From the NCBI RefSeq assembly GCF_030252165.1, contig NZ_CP126969.1, positions 1,550,001 through 1,614,000 of the forward strand: a DNA stretch of 64,000 nt. Direction: 5' to 3'. Below are positions 1 to 10,085 of this stretch, piece after piece. The notes under the pieces were generated by a model. The model was given only the letters and a program-made list of their open reading frames with translations. It did no database searches and was not told the origin of the DNA. This DNA comes from Corynebacterium breve. GTDB taxonomy: Bacteria > Actinomycetota > Actinomycetes > Mycobacteriales > Mycobacteriaceae. The position numbers and the translations under genes are program-made. Numbering within the stretch: position 1 is the first letter of the stretch; every line of letters starts with the position of its first letter.

Positions 1-713
1 CTGGCGACCCGTTCCACTACGGAGTGTCCACCGCGATTCTTGTCGGCGACCTTGCTCTCATTTGGGCGGAGGACATGTGGCGCTACTCTGGGTTGTCTCC
101 TGAAGCCCTCGAACGCGCAGCCGAACCCTGGCGGGGTATGCGCACCGAGGTGATCGGCGGGCAGCTCCTCGACATTTCGCTGGAAGCCACTGGTGATGAA
201 GACCCAGCAATGGCCAACGCTGTCAACCGGTTCAAAACCGCCGCATACACAATCGAACGCCCACTTCACCTCGGGGCGGCAATCGCTGGAGCACCCGCAG
301 CTACCATCGCAGCGTTCCGCGGTTACGGCCACGACATCGGTATCGCCTACCAGCTTCGCGACGACCTCCTCGGCGTCTTCGGCGACCCCAAGGTCACCGG
401 TAAGCCCGCCGGCGACGATCTACGCGAAGGCAAACGCACCGTCCTTCTCGCGCTAGCTTTACAGCACGCCGATGCGCACGACCCTCAAGCTGCCGCAGAG
501 CTACGAGCAGGGGTCGGACAGACTTCTGACCCGGCTACGCTTTCTCGCCTCGCCACCATCATCGCGGAAACTGGCGCAGTAGACCAAGTAGAAAAGCACA
601 TTTCCACCCTGACTTCGTCCGGCCTGAAATACCTCACCGAGGCTGGCGTTGACGCAGAGGTTTCCGAAGCCTTGCGCGATCTTGCGATCCGCTCCACGGA
701 GCGCCACAAGTAA
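1..713 (+). CDS. idsA: Polyprenyl (geranylgeranyl-type) diphosphate synthase, 3' part
   Basis: C-terminal part of a trans-isoprenyl diphosphate synthase; the reading frame is open from the first bases, so the start and the first Asp-rich motif lie outside the window. About 236 residues are visible. They include the helix with GDLALIWAEDM and the second Asp-rich region YQLRDDLLGVFGD, followed by TGKPAGDDLREGKRT, whose lysines and aspartates bind the diphosphate and Mg2+. The family condenses isopentenyl diphosphate with an allylic diphosphate to make C15-C20 prenyl chains. The stop overlaps the next gene's start (TAATG), so it is coupled to mptA, as in related genomes. A link to polyprenyl-phosphate supply for mannan synthesis is inferred from that coupling. 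Chain length cannot be read from the fragment. Confidence 0.88.
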   Translation, partial: GDPFHYGVSTAILVGDLALIWAEDMWRYSGLSPEALERAAEPWRGMRTEVIGGQLLDISLEATGDEDPAMANAVNRFKTAAYTIERPLHLGAAIAGAPAATIAAFRGYGHDIGIAYQLRDDLLGVFGDPKVTGKPAGDDLREGKRTVLLALALQHADAHDPQAAAELRAGVGQTSDPATLSRLATIIAETGAVDQVEKHISTLTSSGLKYLTEAGVDAEVSEALRDLAIRSTERHK

Positions 714-2233
714 TGCTGGACAGACTAGCGCGACTCTCCCCGACCTGGCTCGGACTCACCGGCACCATTTTGCTCGCACTCGGCTCCTTCGGCGCCGGTG
801 CCACCCGCAACCGCGGCGGTGTTATCTCAGCATTAGGTCTTGAGTTTCTCACATTCGGCCACGGCAAGGGCATCATGGAGATCGTCTTGTTCGTGGGAAT
901 CGCTTTACTCATTGGCGCATGGGTCCTGCTGGGGCGCACTGTTGTCGTCGACAAGCCTGCGGGAAGCAGCGAACGCTTCACGACGACCAAACGGGCCATG
1001 TGGATATGGATCGCGCCTTTGGCAGCAGCGGCACCGGTTTTGTCCCGTGATGTTTATTCGTATCTGATGCAGGGTGCGATGGTGCGCGACGGTTTTGATC
1101 CCTACACCGAAGGCGCAGCTGTCAATCCCGGGCCGTACCTGCTTGAGGTGTCCCACGACTGGCGCAACACCACCACTCCCTATGGTCCACTGCACTTGTG
1201 GATCGGCGAGGGCGTAACCACCTTGGTCGGTGATAATGTCATCGCCGGGCTCATTGTGTACAAGATTATCTCGATCGCTGGATTCGCGGCAATCGCATGG
1301 GCGGTGCCAAGAATCGCGCAAAAGCTCGGCGGGGATCCAACCATGGCGCTGTGGCTGGGCGTGGCTAATCCGGTAATGGTTCTGCACATGATCGGCGGCA
1401 TGCACAACGAGTCGATCATGGTCGGGTTGGTCTCAGTTGGCCTGCTCGCTGCCTTGAACCGTCACTTTGTCAGCAGCGTGGTGTTGATCTCCGTTGCAGT
1501 CTCCTTGAAGGCAACAGCGGCGATCGCATTGCCGTTTGTGGTGTGGATCGCGACAAACCATTACGCCCCGAAATCGGCCACCTTTGCGCGTCGTATCTTC
1601 GCGTTTGTTGCGTCAGGTTTCATTGGCGTGGTGCTGACTTTCCTTGTCGTTGGCATCGTTACCTGGGCGTCGGGCTCGTCGTGGGGTTGGCTAGCCGAAA
1701 TCTCCGGCAATTCCAAGGTAGTCAATCCACTCTCGGCCCCTACGTTCATCGCCGATCGTGTAACACCGTTTCTGCAGCTTTTCGACGAGCGTTTCCCCTA
1801 CAACACAGTTCTTGGTGTAACGAGGACCGTGGGATCCATCCTGATGCTGACGGGATTGGTCATCGTCTGGTGGTTCTTCCGCCACAACGATCGCCGCGCC
1901 ATCATGGGCACCACGCTGGCCTACCAGGTGGCGTATACGTTCAACGCTGTCGCACTGCCTTGGTACTACGCATCGGTGATCACCCTGATTGGAACATTCC
2001 GCCCGCCGCTCTGGCTGCTGCAGCTCACCACCGGCACATCGATAGTCCTCGCGATGGCATTCACCGGCAGTGGCAACCACCGGTTCTACGACATGTGGTG
2101 GCTCGGCGCAGCGCTGATCGTCGCTTGGATTGCTACCCACTACGTCTTTCCACTGGACGCGAAGACGCGTCCAGGACTGCAGCTGGTTACAAATAACGCT
2201 GCTAAAATGCCATCGCCTGCGCGCGGCGAATGA
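713..2233 (+). CDS. mptA: Alpha-(1->6)-mannopyranosyltransferase MptA (GT-C fold)
   Basis: 506-residue polytopic membrane protein. Its size and position (after idsA, before the Rv2175c/pknL pair) match MptA, which extends the alpha-1,6-mannan backbone of lipomannan using polyprenyl-phosphomannose. Many hydrophobic segments are present. The first periplasmic loop has acidic and aromatic residues (SRDVYSYLMQGAMVRDGFDP) typical of GT-C catalytic loops. The ATG overlaps the idsA stop by one base, indicating translational coupling. The 3' end runs 32 bp into the oppositely oriented Rv2175c-like gene. The family assignment is strong. The exact mannose linkage is taken from characterised corynebacterial and mycobacterial homologues. 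Confidence 0.85.
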   Translation: MLDRLARLSPTWLGLTGTILLALGSFGAGATRNRGGVISALGLEFLTFGHGKGIMEIVLFVGIALLIGAWVLLGRTVVVDKPAGSSERFTTTKRAMWIWIAPLAAAAPVLSRDVYSYLMQGAMVRDGFDPYTEGAAVNPGPYLLEVSHDWRNTTTPYGPLHLWIGEGVTTLVGDNVIAGLIVYKIISIAGFAAIAWAVPRIAQKLGGDPTMALWLGVANPVMVLHMIGGMHNESIMVGLVSVGLLAALNRHFVSSVVLISVAVSLKATAAIALPFVVWIATNHYAPKSATFARRIFAFVASGFIGVVLTFLVVGIVTWASGSSWGWLAEISGNSKVVNPLSAPTFIADRVTPFLQLFDERFPYNTVLGVTRTVGSILMLTGLVIVWWFFRHNDRRAIMGTTLAYQVAYTFNAVALPWYYASVITLIGTFRPPLWLLQLTTGTSIVLAMAFTGSGNHRFYDMWWLGAALIVAWIATHYVFPLDAKTRPGLQLVTNNAAKMPSPARGE

Positions 2234-2576
2234 CCTCGCGCGCCCCGTGCCCGTGGAGAGCATCAACGGGGCGCCCCGGCAACGTGTCGTCTGGCGTGAA
2301 CAAGAAGTGGAGAATCTCGTCGGGCTCGTAGCCTCCGTCGCGCAAGACGGTGATCGCGCCGGCGACAAACTTCGATAGCTCATCACCATCGAGAAGTGCT
2401 TCAGGGATCATATTTACGCCGTCGACACGACAAGCCACGAGTTTGTTGGTGTGAATCAGGTCGTGGACCTTGGTCACCGGGATGTTCAACCGCTCAGCTA
2501 CGTCAGGAAGCGGGAGCATCGGTTCGTCGACAAGCAGCTGTGCGCAATCGATTGGGGTGTTCTCTGGAGTACTCAC
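2202..2576 (-). CDS. Rv2175c-type DNA-binding protein (PknL-associated)
   Basis: 124 residues if it starts at the GTG giving VSTPENTP; an upstream GTG at 2615 would add 13 residues but would leave only about 30 bp to pknL. The N-terminal half carries a winged helix-turn-helix (LPLPDVAERLNIPVTKVHDLI). The C-terminal half is helical and acidic, with a basic end. It is divergent from pknL, exactly like Rv2175c beside pknL in M. tuberculosis, where the protein is a PknL substrate whose DNA binding is controlled by phosphorylation. An equivalent role here is inferred from homology and position. Its 3' end overlaps mptA on the other strand by 32 bp. Confidence 0.8.
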   Translation of the reverse strand: MSTPENTPIDCAQLLVDEPMLPLPDVAERLNIPVTKVHDLIHTNKLVACRVDGVNMIPEALLDGDELSKFVAGAITVLRDGGYEPDEILHFLFTPDDTLPGRPVDALHGHGAREVIRRAQAMAF

Positions 2577-2646
2577 AGTCACTACTCTACGACTTTTACG
2601 GCTGTCGACTACCACTAGTCACCCGTTTTGCACCATACTGAGGGGC

Positions 2647-4890
2647 ATGAGTCAACTCGCAGTTGGAGAATATTTGGAGGACCGCTACCGCATCGATCGC
2701 CCGATCGCGCGTGGAGGCATGTCCACCGTTTACCGCTGCGTCGACGAGAGGCTCGGGCGCGAAGTTGCGGCGAAAGTAATGGACGAGCGTTACGTCGACG
2801 ACGCGGTTTTTCTTGACCGCTTTCGTCGCGAAGCACGGGCCATGGCGCAGCTGACCCACCCGAATCTGGTTGGTGTTTATGACTTCTCTGCTCAAGGCGA
2901 CACGGTATTCCTGATCATGGAGCTCATTACCGGCGGTACCTTGCGCGAGCTTCTAGCGGAACGTGGACCCATGCCACCCCATGCCGCCACCGCAGTGATG
3001 CGGGCGACTCTGACCGGCCTGTCGGTCGCTCACGCGAAGGGGATGGTGCACCGCGACATCAAGCCCGACAATATCTTGATTAATGGCGACCACCGCGTCA
3101 AGCTCGCCGACTTTGGCTTGGTACGAGCAGCCAGCGATGCGCAGCACTCGACCGATCAGATCGTGGGCACGGTGGCGTACCTATCCCCAGAGCAAGTTGA
3201 CGGTTCTGAGATCACCCAGGCGTCCGATGTTTACTCGGCTGGCGTTGTGCTTTTCGAGCTCCTGACCGGCACCACCCCGTTTAGCGGAGACTCCCAGCTC
3301 GCTCATGCCTTCGCCCGCATTCACGACGACGTCCCAGCACCTTCAACGCGGATCTCGGGCGTGCCAAAGCTTTTCGACGAGCTCGTGGCCACCGCTACCG
3401 CTCGGGATCCAAAAGATCGTTTTAACGACGCCGGCGATTTCTTGGCTGCGCTTGATGATGTCGCCGCGGAGTTGCAGCTTCCGGCCTACACTGTGCCCGT
3501 GCCGACCAACTCAGCCGCCCACAGGGCTGCTGCAATTCCGACGGACATGACTTCACCTCTTTCGACGCAACCTCCCACAGGAGACAGCGTTGACTCGAGC
3601 GCGAACGAGACCTCGGTTCTATCGCCGCACGCGGAACAGGAAACCTCATTTGAAACAGCCGTGGTCCCACCTGTAGCTGCACCCACTCCCCCTGCATATC
3701 GCGAGCCGGAGACTCAGATGCAGCCCGCGGTGCCTCCCGTTGAGGCAGACTCCCATGCAGTCCCGGCCGAGTACCAACGCGCCGATGTTGCCGTTGATCA
3801 GCCTAAACCGGAAACGAACCGCTCGGTGTGGTCGCTCATCCTCTGGCTCATCGTGATCTTTGCGCTAACCGCAGCAGTTGCTGTCGGTGCTTGGTGGTTC
3901 GGGTCGGGCAGATACGGTGAAATCCCCCAAGTGATCGGAATGGGCCGAGAAGAGGCGATCACCGCAGTGACGGAAGCCGGCTTCGAACCGGCGACGGAGA
4001 TAGTTTATTCCAACACAGTTCCCGCAGACTCCCCGGTTGGCACCGAACCGCCAGCCGGGGATAAGGTTCTTCCCGGTGATCAGGTAAAAATTCTGATCTC
4101 ACAGGGTCGGCCGACCGTGCCCGAAGTGCCCGGTGGAATGTCTGTGGAGGATTATCGCGCGATCGCCGAGGAGCGCACATTCCAGGTAATTACCGGCGAG
4201 TCCGTCTACTCCACTGATGCTCCCGTCGGCTCCGTTGCTTCAACCGAACCAGCAGCGGGTACCGCCCTCGACATTGGGTCGAAGGTGACTGTAGCGGTAT
4301 CCAAAGGGCCCGAGCCCATTGAAGTCCCCGACTTGCGTGGCCTGCCCAAAGATGACGCGGTACGCCAACTGGAAGAAGCGGGCCTTAATGTCGGTGAGAT
4401 CACCGAGGACTTCGACGAAGACATCTACGGTGGCAACGTCGTCTCTTCCGATCCCGGCAAGACGACGCAACTCGAGCGCGGCGACACGGTGAATCTGGTT
4501 CTTTCCAATGCCAAGACCATGCCTGATGTCACCGGCATGACTCTCGACGACGCCACCGAAGCCCTCGACGCCGCTGGAATCACCCTTGACAACACTCAGC
4601 GCGACAAGGAAGCGGTGGGTGAGAATGGCAATGTCATCGTGTCGTCTGATCCAGTACCGTGGACCAACCTCAAGCCGGAAGAAGCCGAGGCCTCCCTTGT
4701 GCTGCCGGGAAAGGTCACGGTGCCTGATGTCACCGGCATGACAGTGGCCGATGCGCGCGAGCTCTTGGAGGACATTGGTTTGAAGATTAACCGTGGCTCC
4801 CGCTATGACAAGCAAACCATCACGGCACAAAAAACCGCCGCTGGCTCCCCCCTCACTGTCGGCCAGACCGTGAAGGTCGACTCGAAGTAG
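2647..4890 (+). CDS. pknL: Serine/threonine protein kinase PknL with five PASTA repeats
   Basis: 747 residues from ATG 2647 (MSQLAVGEYLEDRYRI), after a GAGGGGC ribosome-binding site. The kinase domain spans about residues 14-275. It has a Gly-rich loop (IARGGMSTVY), Lys43 in VAAKV, HRD at 135-137 (HRDIKPDN), DFG at 155-157 and an SPEQ activation-segment end. A Pro/Thr-rich juxtamembrane linker follows, then one membrane helix near 393-413 (WSLILWLIVIFAL). Five extracellular PASTA repeats come next, beginning EIPQVIG, TVPEVPG (degenerate), EVPDLRG, TMPDVTG and TVPDVTG. PASTA repeats sense muropeptides or lipid II in related kinases. Mycobacterial PknL lacks these repeats, whereas the corynebacterial form has them. 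The neighbouring DNA-binding gene is the expected substrate. Confidence 0.93.
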   Translation: MSQLAVGEYLEDRYRIDRPIARGGMSTVYRCVDERLGREVAAKVMDERYVDDAVFLDRFRREARAMAQLTHPNLVGVYDFSAQGDTVFLIMELITGGTLRELLAERGPMPPHAATAVMRATLTGLSVAHAKGMVHRDIKPDNILINGDHRVKLADFGLVRAASDAQHSTDQIVGTVAYLSPEQVDGSEITQASDVYSAGVVLFELLTGTTPFSGDSQLAHAFARIHDDVPAPSTRISGVPKLFDELVATATARDPKDRFNDAGDFLAALDDVAAELQLPAYTVPVPTNSAAHRAAAIPTDMTSPLSTQPPTGDSVDSSANETSVLSPHAEQETSFETAVVPPVAAPTPPAYREPETQMQPAVPPVEADSHAVPAEYQRADVAVDQPKPETNRSVWSLILWLIVIFALTAAVAVGAWWFGSGRYGEIPQVIGMGREEAITAVTEAGFEPATEIVYSNTVPADSPVGTEPPAGDKVLPGDQVKILISQGRPTVPEVPGGMSVEDYRAIAEERTFQVITGESVYSTDAPVGSVASTEPAAGTALDIGSKVTVAVSKGPEPIEVPDLRGLPKDDAVRQLEEAGLNVGEITEDFDEDIYGGNVVSSDPGKTTQLERGDTVNLVLSNAKTMPDVTGMTLDDATEALDAAGITLDNTQRDKEAVGENGNVIVSSDPVPWTNLKPEEAEASLVLPGKVTVPDVTGMTVADARELLEDIGLKINRGSRYDKQTITAQKTAAGSPLTVGQTVKVDSK

Positions 4891-4933
4891 ATCAAGTGAG
4901 TGCCGGGCGGCGGGTTCGTCGTTAAGCACGAAG

Positions 4934-6340
<1,407 letters not shown>

Positions 6341-6359
6341 CTAACTTGTAAAAACACAC

Positions 6360-6887
6360 TCAGAGGCGTTTTTCAACACGCCCCCGTTTGTCCAACGGGA
6401 GCACGTTTTCGCACACTCTAAACTTTTCAACATTGTGACGCGCATCTACCAATGCGTCATGGTTGCCTTCGGGTGTATCCGGCAGCGTAGGTCTCCCAGC
6501 CATGTCCCAATACTGACGAAGTTCCCGAGTGTATCGCGGCAAAGCACGCGGAAGCCCCGTCATATCTCCCCACAGTTGGGCAAGAACCACATGGTCATAG
6601 GCCCCTACCCATGCCCACAGTTCCGGCTTGGTCTTTGTCTTGGTAAGAAATTCGTAGACCTCTTGCCTGATTGTGTTCAGCGATTTCCACACTTCCAACT
6701 GCGGGTTGGGGAGCTTGTCCAGGACATTGTCCCGAACCCAGGCATTGGCTTTGCTTCCATCGAAGTCAGTAGACACCGCATAGTATTCGCGCCCGTCTTC
6801 CGCGACAATTCCGATTGAAACCAAATCAATCGTTCGTCCGTCTTCGATGAATTCCGTGTCGTAAAAGTACCTCACGAAGGGTGACAC
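6360..6887 (-). CDS. RNase AS, 3'-exoribonuclease (Rv2179c family)
   Basis: 175-residue DEDD-type exoribonuclease resembling Rv2179c (RNase AS), which degrades adenylate-rich 3' ends of RNA. The N-terminal YFYDTEFIEDG supplies the first Asp and Glu ligands (DxE). WAWVGAYDHVVLAQLWG contains the middle acidic residue, and HDALVDARHNVEKF the final Asp and the general base His. It sits between aroG and a small membrane-protein gene, as Rv2179c follows aroG (Rv2178c). The full family length is present with no lesions. The RNA specificity is inferred from characterised homologues. Confidence 0.85.
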   Translation of the reverse strand: MSPFVRYFYDTEFIEDGRTIDLVSIGIVAEDGREYYAVSTDFDGSKANAWVRDNVLDKLPNPQLEVWKSLNTIRQEVYEFLTKTKTKPELWAWVGAYDHVVLAQLWGDMTGLPRALPRYTRELRQYWDMAGRPTLPDTPEGNHDALVDARHNVEKFRVCENVLPLDKRGRVEKRL

Positions 6888-6896
6888 ATCTTTTCT

Positions 6897-7055
6897 TTAC
6901 TTAGTCTTTGGGCGGGGAAAGAACATGACCACAGCAATTGCGATCACAATGATCGGGGCGACGGTCTGACGGTGAAAATCCACTGCCGCGGCGGCGATAT
7001 AAGCCACGATCAGCACAGTGACCAATCCGATGCGGATAGCTATGCTGCGATCCAT
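6897..7055 (-). CDS. Small two-helix membrane protein, unknown function
   Basis: A 52-codon frame starts at ATG 7055, directly after the acyltransferase stop (7056-7058), with a purine-rich GAAGGACCGAAG upstream inside the acyltransferase 3' end. It has two hydrophobic segments, about residues 5-25 (IAIRIGLVTVLIVAYIAAAA) and 33-46 (APIIVIAIAVVMFF). They are joined by a short charged loop (VDFHRQTV), with a basic tail PRPKTK. The tight spacing suggests it is translated with the acyltransferase. No family is recognised. Confidence 0.6.
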   Translation of the reverse strand: MDRSIAIRIGLVTVLIVAYIAAAAVDFHRQTVAPIIVIAIAVVMFFPRPKTK

Positions 7056-8207
7056 TTACTTCGGTCCTTCTTTCTGCGCCAGAGCAGGCTTACTTGTCGA
7101 CGAACCATCTGCCAACTTGTATCCGGCGATTCCTCGTTCAGGCAGCTTCGGTGGGTACAGGCTCCAACGAACGACAGGGATCTTTCCAATCCCCCACATC
7201 ACAATGGATCCAATAGCAGCCGCTACCAGACTCAACACTATCCAGATGTTGGTGTGCATCCACATTGAGGTCTCATCAATGCCAATTGGAAGCTCGTAAA
7301 TGGTGCGAGGAAATGCGATCAGCATTGTCAGGCCGATTGGATGGCCAAGGTAAATTGGCAACGTATTGCGACCCAGGAATTGCAGTGGCTGCGAGATAAA
7401 CGGAATCTTGGAAAGGGCCACCGCAAGCAACACACCGGCTGGAAGCATCAACATGTAGTGCACAAGGTTGATCAGCAGCAGCACTTCGGTGTGGTCAAAT
7501 GGCTCGAGCACTGGGACAGGGATTGCAACCGTGACTCCGCTATCCAAGTACATATTCCAGCCGACAATCACTGCGACACCAAGCAGGTACCCCGCGAGGG
7601 CGAACAGGGTCCTCGTCGGAGTCAGCGCGGTGAGTGCAAAGCGCTTGATCACGTGGCGCAGGTACGCACCCGAGATAAACACTGGCAAGTACATGATTGC
7701 CTTAGCGACGATCGGCACGTCATGGTGCAGAGGAATCGCGATGATCGGGCTCAACGCCACCGCGATAACGCCCCACCATGGCATCTTGCGCGTAGCCCAC
7801 AGTGCAACGTTAAACAGGATCAAGGCGTACAAAAACCACGCCATATTCCGACCGGTGACAATGAGCTCGACGTGATCAGCAATGGTCATCGGCCCCGAGA
7901 CGCCTGCGAGGATGCGCATCTCGTTTGTCAGCGTGACCTCGATTGGAACCCAGATGAGATACGGGATAAGAAAGAACCACAGTCGTTTGCGGAAGAGTTC
8001 GCCGAAGCTAAAGTTGAAAACCTTTGCAGAAAACAGGCCGCTGACCAAGAAAAACAGTGGCATGCGCAGTGGATCAAGCAGGGTGTTCGCCTGAGAGAGA
8101 AAGCTTTCGCGGGCGCCTGGAACCAAGAGGGATACGTGCAATACGACGACCCCGATGATCGATAGTCCCTTTGCCACATCCGGCCAAGCAAGACGTTGTG
8201 AGGCCAT
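7056..8207 (-). CDS. Acyltransferase 3 family membrane protein
   Basis: 383-residue integral membrane protein of the acyltransferase 3 (OafA/NodX-like) family. The start MASQRLAWPDVAKGLSIIG follows a strong GAAGGAGG site. The typical N-terminal pattern is present: a DVAKG motif and the conserved His in VVVLHVSLL, which is essential in the family. About ten hydrophobic helices follow. These enzymes transfer acyl groups from the cytoplasm to extracytoplasmic sugars or lipids. The substrate here is unknown. It lies between plsC and RNase AS and is likely co-transcribed with the 52-residue protein directly downstream. Confidence 0.8.
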   Translation of the reverse strand: MASQRLAWPDVAKGLSIIGVVVLHVSLLVPGARESFLSQANTLLDPLRMPLFFLVSGLFSAKVFNFSFGELFRKRLWFFLIPYLIWVPIEVTLTNEMRILAGVSGPMTIADHVELIVTGRNMAWFLYALILFNVALWATRKMPWWGVIAVALSPIIAIPLHHDVPIVAKAIMYLPVFISGAYLRHVIKRFALTALTPTRTLFALAGYLLGVAVIVGWNMYLDSGVTVAIPVPVLEPFDHTEVLLLINLVHYMLMLPAGVLLAVALSKIPFISQPLQFLGRNTLPIYLGHPIGLTMLIAFPRTIYELPIGIDETSMWMHTNIWIVLSLVAAAIGSIVMWGIGKIPVVRWSLYPPKLPERGIAGYKLADGSSTSKPALAQKEGPK

Positions 8208-8329
8208 GAGCGCCCCTCCTTCGTTCTCAGCTGACCGTGCTGCCGATAAGTAGCCAGTTATGTCACGGTTTTTTAATCGGCTTCATTCTAGCTGCAACGA
8301 CACCAACCAATCAAGCTCGTCGAAAGCGA

Positions 8330-9070
8330 TTAGTCCCGCTTTGGTTGCGCCTCTGGCGGGTAACCGTGGCCAGCTTCCAGTGACTTCTTCACGTCGGAGG
8401 CGTACATATCGACATATTCATTGCCGGAAATCTCGGCCAATTTCTTTACGACAAAGTCTGTAAACGGGCGGATTACCTCGCGCGACTCTGGGTCGAAGCC
8501 ATTCTCCTCAGCCCACTTGTGAGGATTGATCGGCTCACCGATTTTCACACCGACACGGACAGGACGGATCAGCCAGCTTCCAATCGGGTTCGCTTTGCCT
8601 AAGTTCTCCATGACGACAGGTACAACGTCTACGCCTGTTGCCATAGCGATTCGCGCCATTCCGGTGCGCCCCTTGTAGATTCGTCCATCCGGAGAACGCG
8701 TTCCTTCAGGGTAAATGCCGAAAAGGTCTCCGCGATCCAGCACCTTCTTCGCCGCCGTAATCATGGCGTCACCTGCATCGGCTGCGGTGCGATCAACAGG
8801 AACTTGGCCCAATGTGGTGAAAAACCACTTCTGAATGCCGCCAATCAGGCCTGGAGTGGTGAAGTACTCGCTCTTGGCAGGGAAAGTCAGCTGACGCGGG
8901 CAGACCAGCGGGAAAATGAACGAGTCGTACACGGCCTGGTGGTTCGACGCCATAATCGCCGGTCCCTCGGCAGGAATATTTTCCTTACCCTCCAGGTAAG
9001 GGCGGTTCCACACACGGATTAGTGGCCCCAACAGAATGTGCTTGAATACCCAGTACCATTTGTTCTGCAC
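8330..9070 (-). CDS. plsC: 1-acyl-sn-glycerol-3-phosphate acyltransferase (PlsC family)
   Basis: 246-residue PlsC-type acyltransferase (Rv2182c-like). It has the catalytic HX4D motif in ASNHQAVYDSF, the substrate-binding YPEGTRSPDG, and a proline-containing block near VVPVVMENLG. The GTG start at 9070 was chosen because GGATTGAGGAGTGA, ending glk, provides a ribosome-binding site ten bases upstream. A longer frame would begin inside glk. The gap to glk is four bases, so the two are coupled. The enzyme esterifies lysophosphatidic acid or a related lysolipid at the membrane. The exact acceptor is not visible. Confidence 0.86.
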   Translation of the reverse strand: MQNKWYWVFKHILLGPLIRVWNRPYLEGKENIPAEGPAIMASNHQAVYDSFIFPLVCPRQLTFPAKSEYFTTPGLIGGIQKWFFTTLGQVPVDRTAADAGDAMITAAKKVLDRGDLFGIYPEGTRSPDGRIYKGRTGMARIAMATGVDVVPVVMENLGKANPIGSWLIRPVRVGVKIGEPINPHKWAEENGFDPESREVIRPFTDFVVKKLAEISGNEYVDMYASDVKKSLEAGHGYPPEAQPKRD

Positions 9071-9074
9071 GTCG

Positions 9075-10046
9075 TCACTCCTCAATCCTTTGGCGCGCCA
9101 AATCAGCCACACCGATCATACCTGCCTGTGCCCCGAGCTCTGCCCGAATCACTCGTGGCAGTGGACGAAATCCCGCACCTACAATACTTGATGACATGTG
9201 CTCGCGGGCATCTTCCAAAAACAGATCCGCATCGCGGCTTACTCCCCCGCCAATCACGATCAACTCAGGGTCCAAAATATCTGCAACAACAGATAGCCCT
9301 TGCCCCAACCACTGGGAGAATGAAGCTAAGGCTGCAAGGGCCAAGCGGTCCCCATTTCTCGCAGCGGTCATGATGTCGTCGCCGGTTACTCGCTTTTCGA
9401 CGACACGACGGTACAACCTAGTATCTTCGAAGCTCCTTTGATGCGCGAGCTCCTGCGCGGTATCGACCAAGGCGGTGCCCGAAGCGTAGCGCTCGAGGCA
9501 GCCTCGCTTTCCACACGAGCACGGCCGCCCCGATGGAACAACTGTAATATGGCCGAATTCTGGCGCGGTGCCGAATGCCCCGCGAAAGATTTCACCGCGG
9601 TGCATCAATGTTGCTCCGATGCCAGTTCCAAGTGCGAAAAACACCCAGGTATCTGTGTCTTGTGCTACCCCAAAGCGGTACTCACCCCACGCCGCAGCGT
9701 TCGCGTCGTGTTCCAGGCGGACAGGAAGACCAAGTGCATCGTGAAGAATCTTTCGCACTGGAGCGTTACCGCGCCAAGGCAGGTGCGGAGCAAAACGAAC
9801 GATTTCGCACTCTGGGTCTAAGAAGCCCGCGATAGCCACCCCAACTGCCTTGATGTCGTGGTCGGCCTTGAGCTCGTCGACAAGCGAAACAATGGCCCCC
9901 ACCATGTCGTCTGCGGATTCAGGGCTGCGAACCGACGCCGAAGCGATTATCTCCCCTGCCGCGGTGACGACACCAGCGCGGGTATTGGTTCCGCCGATGT
10001 CGAAGCCGACGGTGAGCCCTTCGTCAGCCGAGATAGAGATAGCCAT
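9075..10046 (-). CDS. glk: Glucokinase, ROK family
   Basis: 323-residue ROK-family sugar kinase. It has an N-terminal ATP-binding loop (VGFDIGGTNTRAGVV), the catalytic Asp in LEHDANAAAWGEY, the conserved His in EFGHITVVPSG, and the ROK zinc site CSCGKRGCLE. It lacks the helix-turn-helix of ROK repressors, so it is an enzyme rather than a regulator. Glucose phosphorylation with ATP is the most likely reaction, and the size and context match corynebacterial glk beside plsC and pimB. A related hexose cannot be excluded from sequence alone. Confidence 0.88.
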   Translation of the reverse strand: MAISISADEGLTVGFDIGGTNTRAGVVTAAGEIIASASVRSPESADDMVGAIVSLVDELKADHDIKAVGVAIAGFLDPECEIVRFAPHLPWRGNAPVRKILHDALGLPVRLEHDANAAAWGEYRFGVAQDTDTWVFFALGTGIGATLMHRGEIFRGAFGTAPEFGHITVVPSGRPCSCGKRGCLERYASGTALVDTAQELAHQRSFEDTRLYRRVVEKRVTGDDIMTAARNGDRLALAALASFSQWLGQGLSVVADILDPELIVIGGGVSRDADLFLEDAREHMSSSIVGAGFRPLPRVIRAELGAQAGMIGVADLARQRIEE

Positions 10047-10085
10047 AGGTATTAAGAATAGACCTCTCGGAGGTGCCGATGCTTA

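Noticed and set aside
7341..8165. 274-codon plus-strand frame opposite the acyltransferase
   Set aside because: Charged, His/Gln/Arg-heavy translation typical of antisense to a membrane protein; no start signal.
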